Assembly (NCBI GenBank): GCA_036787815.1 | Contig: DAIQOP010000022.1 | Span: forward strand, 1 to 24,235 | DNA length: 24,235 nucleotides | Direction: 5' to 3' | Source of the DNA: DATBAK01 sp036787815 | GTDB lineage: Bacteria > Actinomycetota > Acidimicrobiia > IMCC26256 > PALSA-610 | Shown here: in pieces, positions 22,374-24,235 of the stretch | How positions within the stretch are numbered: the first letter of the stretch is position 1 | Layout: every line of letters begins with the position of its first letter | The notes under the pieces: generated by a model | Database searches by the model: none | Told to the model about the DNA's origin: nothing | Seen by the model: the letters and a program-made list of their open reading frames with translations, nothing else | Position numbers and translations under genes: made by a program

Positions 22374-24235
22374 GTGGACCAGGGTTCGCTGAGCGTCGAG
22401 GTGCGTCAGGCCAGCGCCGACCAGGTGAACCGCGCGCTCCGGCGCACCGCACTGGTGGGCATCCCCGCCTCCTCGCTGCTCGCACTGATCCTGGGATCGT
22501 CGGTGCCGCTCTCGCGGCGTCTGGCCTTCATGGCGTTCGTCTGGGCGGCCGACGTCGTGATGTTCTCGACGAGTGGCCGATACCTGCGGAGGCGCGGGCG
22601 GGGCGAGCTGATCGAGCGTTACTGGCTGGGGCCGCTCAGCACCTTCCTCCTCGGGCTCGCGTGGGGCTCCGTCGCACTGATCGCCCTCCCGAACGCGCGC
22701 CATGCCGACCTTCGCTCGGTGTGCCTCCTGTTCCTGTGCGCGACATCGGCCAGCTACACCGTCGGTACCGCCGCGCGCCGCCTCTACTTCTACGCGTGCA
22801 CGGCGCCGCTCCTGCTGCTGACCATGATCGCCTTCGTGGCGTCGGGCGACCGCGTGAGCCGCCTGTTCGGTCTCGCCATGCCCATCTACTTCGCCCTGCT
22901 CGCCACCATGCACCACGAAGTGCATCAACTCGTCGTGAGCGAGCTTCAGTTGCGGGAACGCAACGACGAAGCCAACGCCCGCCTCCGCGACCAAGCCATG
23001 CACGACGGCTTGACCGGGCTCGCAAACCGCGGGGCCTTCGTCGACCAACTGGAACGGGCGATGGCCGCGGCTCATCGCGACCTGACCGTCGTCGGTGTCT
23101 TGTACTTCGACCTCGACCACTTCAAGTTCGTCAACGACTCGCTCGGCCACGGCGCCGGTGACGACTTGCTCGTCGAGGTCGCGACCCGAGTGCGTTCCGT
23201 GATGCGCAGCCAGGATCTGCTCGCGCGCCTCGGCGGCGACGAGTTCACCATGCTCCTCGACCGGCTGCGCGACAGCGCAGAAGCCGTCTCGATCGCCGAG
23301 CGGGTTCTGGCCTCGTTCGCGGAACCCTTCGACCTCGCCGGGCGAAGCCACCGCGTCTCGGCCAGCATCGGGATCGCGACCAACGCCCACGCGACCGACA
23401 CCGCCGAGACGCTCCTCTCGAACGCGGATGCCGCGCAGTATCGAGCCAAGCAGGGTGGACGGAACCGCGTCGAGATCTACGACGTCGCGCTGGGCGCGGC
23501 GATCCAGCGCCGCCTCCACGACGAGCAGGACCTGCGCGAAGCCCTGGCCGACGATCAGATCACGGCCTGGTTCCAGCCCGAAGTCGATCTCGACACCGGC
23601 CGGATCGTTGGTGCCGAGGCCCTCGCGCGCTGGATCCACCCGACCCGCGGGGTCATCGACGCGGTGCACTTCATGCCTCTGGCCGAAGATGCCGGGCTCG
23701 TGTTCGCGATCGACGACAAGGTCGTGACGAATGCGGTCGAACTGCGCGCCGGCTCCGGGGTTCCGGCATCGACGACACGTTCCGGATCTGGTGCAACGTC
23801 TCCGCGGGTCAACTGGCGCGCATCCAGCCGACGGAGCGCCTGGCCGCCCTCCTGGAGCGCACCGGCTGCGACCCGAACCTGCTCGGCATCGAGATCACCG
23901 AGACCGCGATCCTTCCCGACGTCGCCGCTGCGGCACGGGAGCTCGCCGCCGCGCGGCGCCTCGGGGTCAAGGTCGCGCTCGACGATTTCGGCACCGGACA
24001 CTCCTCGCTGACCCTGCTCCACTCGTTGCCCATCGACAGAGTCAAGATCGACCAGACCTTCGTGCGTGAGCTCTCGAGCGACGATCGCGCCGCCGCCATC
24101 GTGCGCAGCGTCCTCACACTCGCCAACGACCTGGGACTCGAAGTCGTCGCCGAAGGCGTCGAGACGCCGGTCCAGGCGAAGCTGCTCCGCCAACTCGGTT
24201 GCCGCTATGCCCAGGGCTATCTCTTCGCCCGAGCA
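22374..24235 (+). CDS. Membrane GGDEF-EAL protein (c-di-GMP synthesis/breakdown), frameshifted, 3' end outside window
   Basis: From GTG 22374 the product has a membrane sensor part with about five hydrophobic helices (residues about 25-175), a linker helix, and a GGDEF domain beginning 'DGLTGLANRGAF'. It has 'YFDLDHFKFVNDSLGHGAGD' and the active loop 'RSQDLLARLGGDEF'. The RxxD inhibitory site sits exactly 5 residues before GGDEF, so both cyclase and product-inhibition motifs look intact. The EAL domain starts 'ITAWFQPEVDLDTGRIVGAEALARW'. At about 23749 the frame breaks: the first frame ends in nonsense at 24011, while the EAL sequence goes on in another frame with 'IWCNVSAGQL', 'LGIEITETAI', 'KVALDDFGTG', 'IDRVKIDQTFV' and 'EVVAEGVETPVQ' to the window edge. 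Adding one C at the CC of 23749-23750 restores the reading. The start is uncertain (GTG 22401 also possible). Confidence 0.85.
23741..23765 (+). other. Frameshift site in the GGDEF-EAL gene
   Basis: The first frame is correct up to 'TNAVELRA' and the second from 'GSGIDDTF'. One extra C after 23750 gives a continuous 'ELRARLRGSGIDDTF'. A single-base loss in a short C run is typical of a sequencing or assembly error, but a real mutation is possible. Confidence 0.7.

Overview
The window is very GC-rich and densely coded. Genes overlap by 4 bp (GTGA, TTGA, ATGA), GTG starts are common, and several genes have a TANNNT hexamer 6 to 9 nt before the start codon, as in leaderless transcription. It also holds two luciferase-like (LLM-type) oxidoreductases, a DUF2510 protein, a KstR-like repressor and a sterol side-chain gene set. 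Together these point to an actinobacterium, and I would guess an uncultured Acidimicrobiia-type lineage. The run of 10 N at 1161-1170 shows a draft scaffold, probably from a metagenome. No tRNA, rRNA, CRISPR array or transposase was recognised.

Layout. (a) 1-3800, plus strand: the end of an SRPBCC protein, an ArsA/Get3-type ATPase broken by the gap, a 110-aa CxxC protein, a ROK sugar kinase and an LLM oxidoreductase. (b) 3832-8892, minus strand: kstR, a sphingosine-phosphate-lyase-like PLP enzyme, a zinc-ribbon membrane protein, then a PaaI-type thioesterase coupled to an EchA19-like enoyl-CoA hydratase. (c) 9034-13868, plus strand: a FadD19-like acyl-CoA synthetase, a possible 24-codon ORF, a double DUF35 protein and two thiolase-like proteins resembling Ltp4 and Ltp3. 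(d) 13876-16800: a DUF2510 membrane protein (minus), a SnoaL-like protein and a Rieske oxygenase (plus). (e) 16831-21809: a VOC protein, a small lipoprotein, MscL, a HAD hydrolase, a second LLM protein, an AlaC-like aminotransferase and a second TetR regulator. (f) 22076-24235: a small 74-aa gene and a membrane GGDEF-EAL protein with a frameshift, running off the window.

How the genes fit together. The TetR at 3832-4461 closely resembles mycobacterial KstR, the repressor of sterol catabolism. Three sites of the KstR operator type (TnnAACnnGTTnnA) were found by eye: upstream of kstR itself (perfect), between the divergent echA19-like and fadD19-like genes (one mismatch), and upstream of the Rieske gene (one mismatch). 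The gene set fadD19, echA19, DUF35, ltp4, ltp3 plus a Rieske oxygenase matches the Rv3515c-Rv3526 part of the Mycobacterium tuberculosis cholesterol locus. In Rhodococcus, fadD19, ltp3 and ltp4 are linked to side-chain removal from C-24-branched (plant) sterols. The likely theme is therefore a compact sterol side-chain module with its own regulator, set among unrelated housekeeping genes. The second TetR has an inverted-repeat operator lying over its own -35 box.
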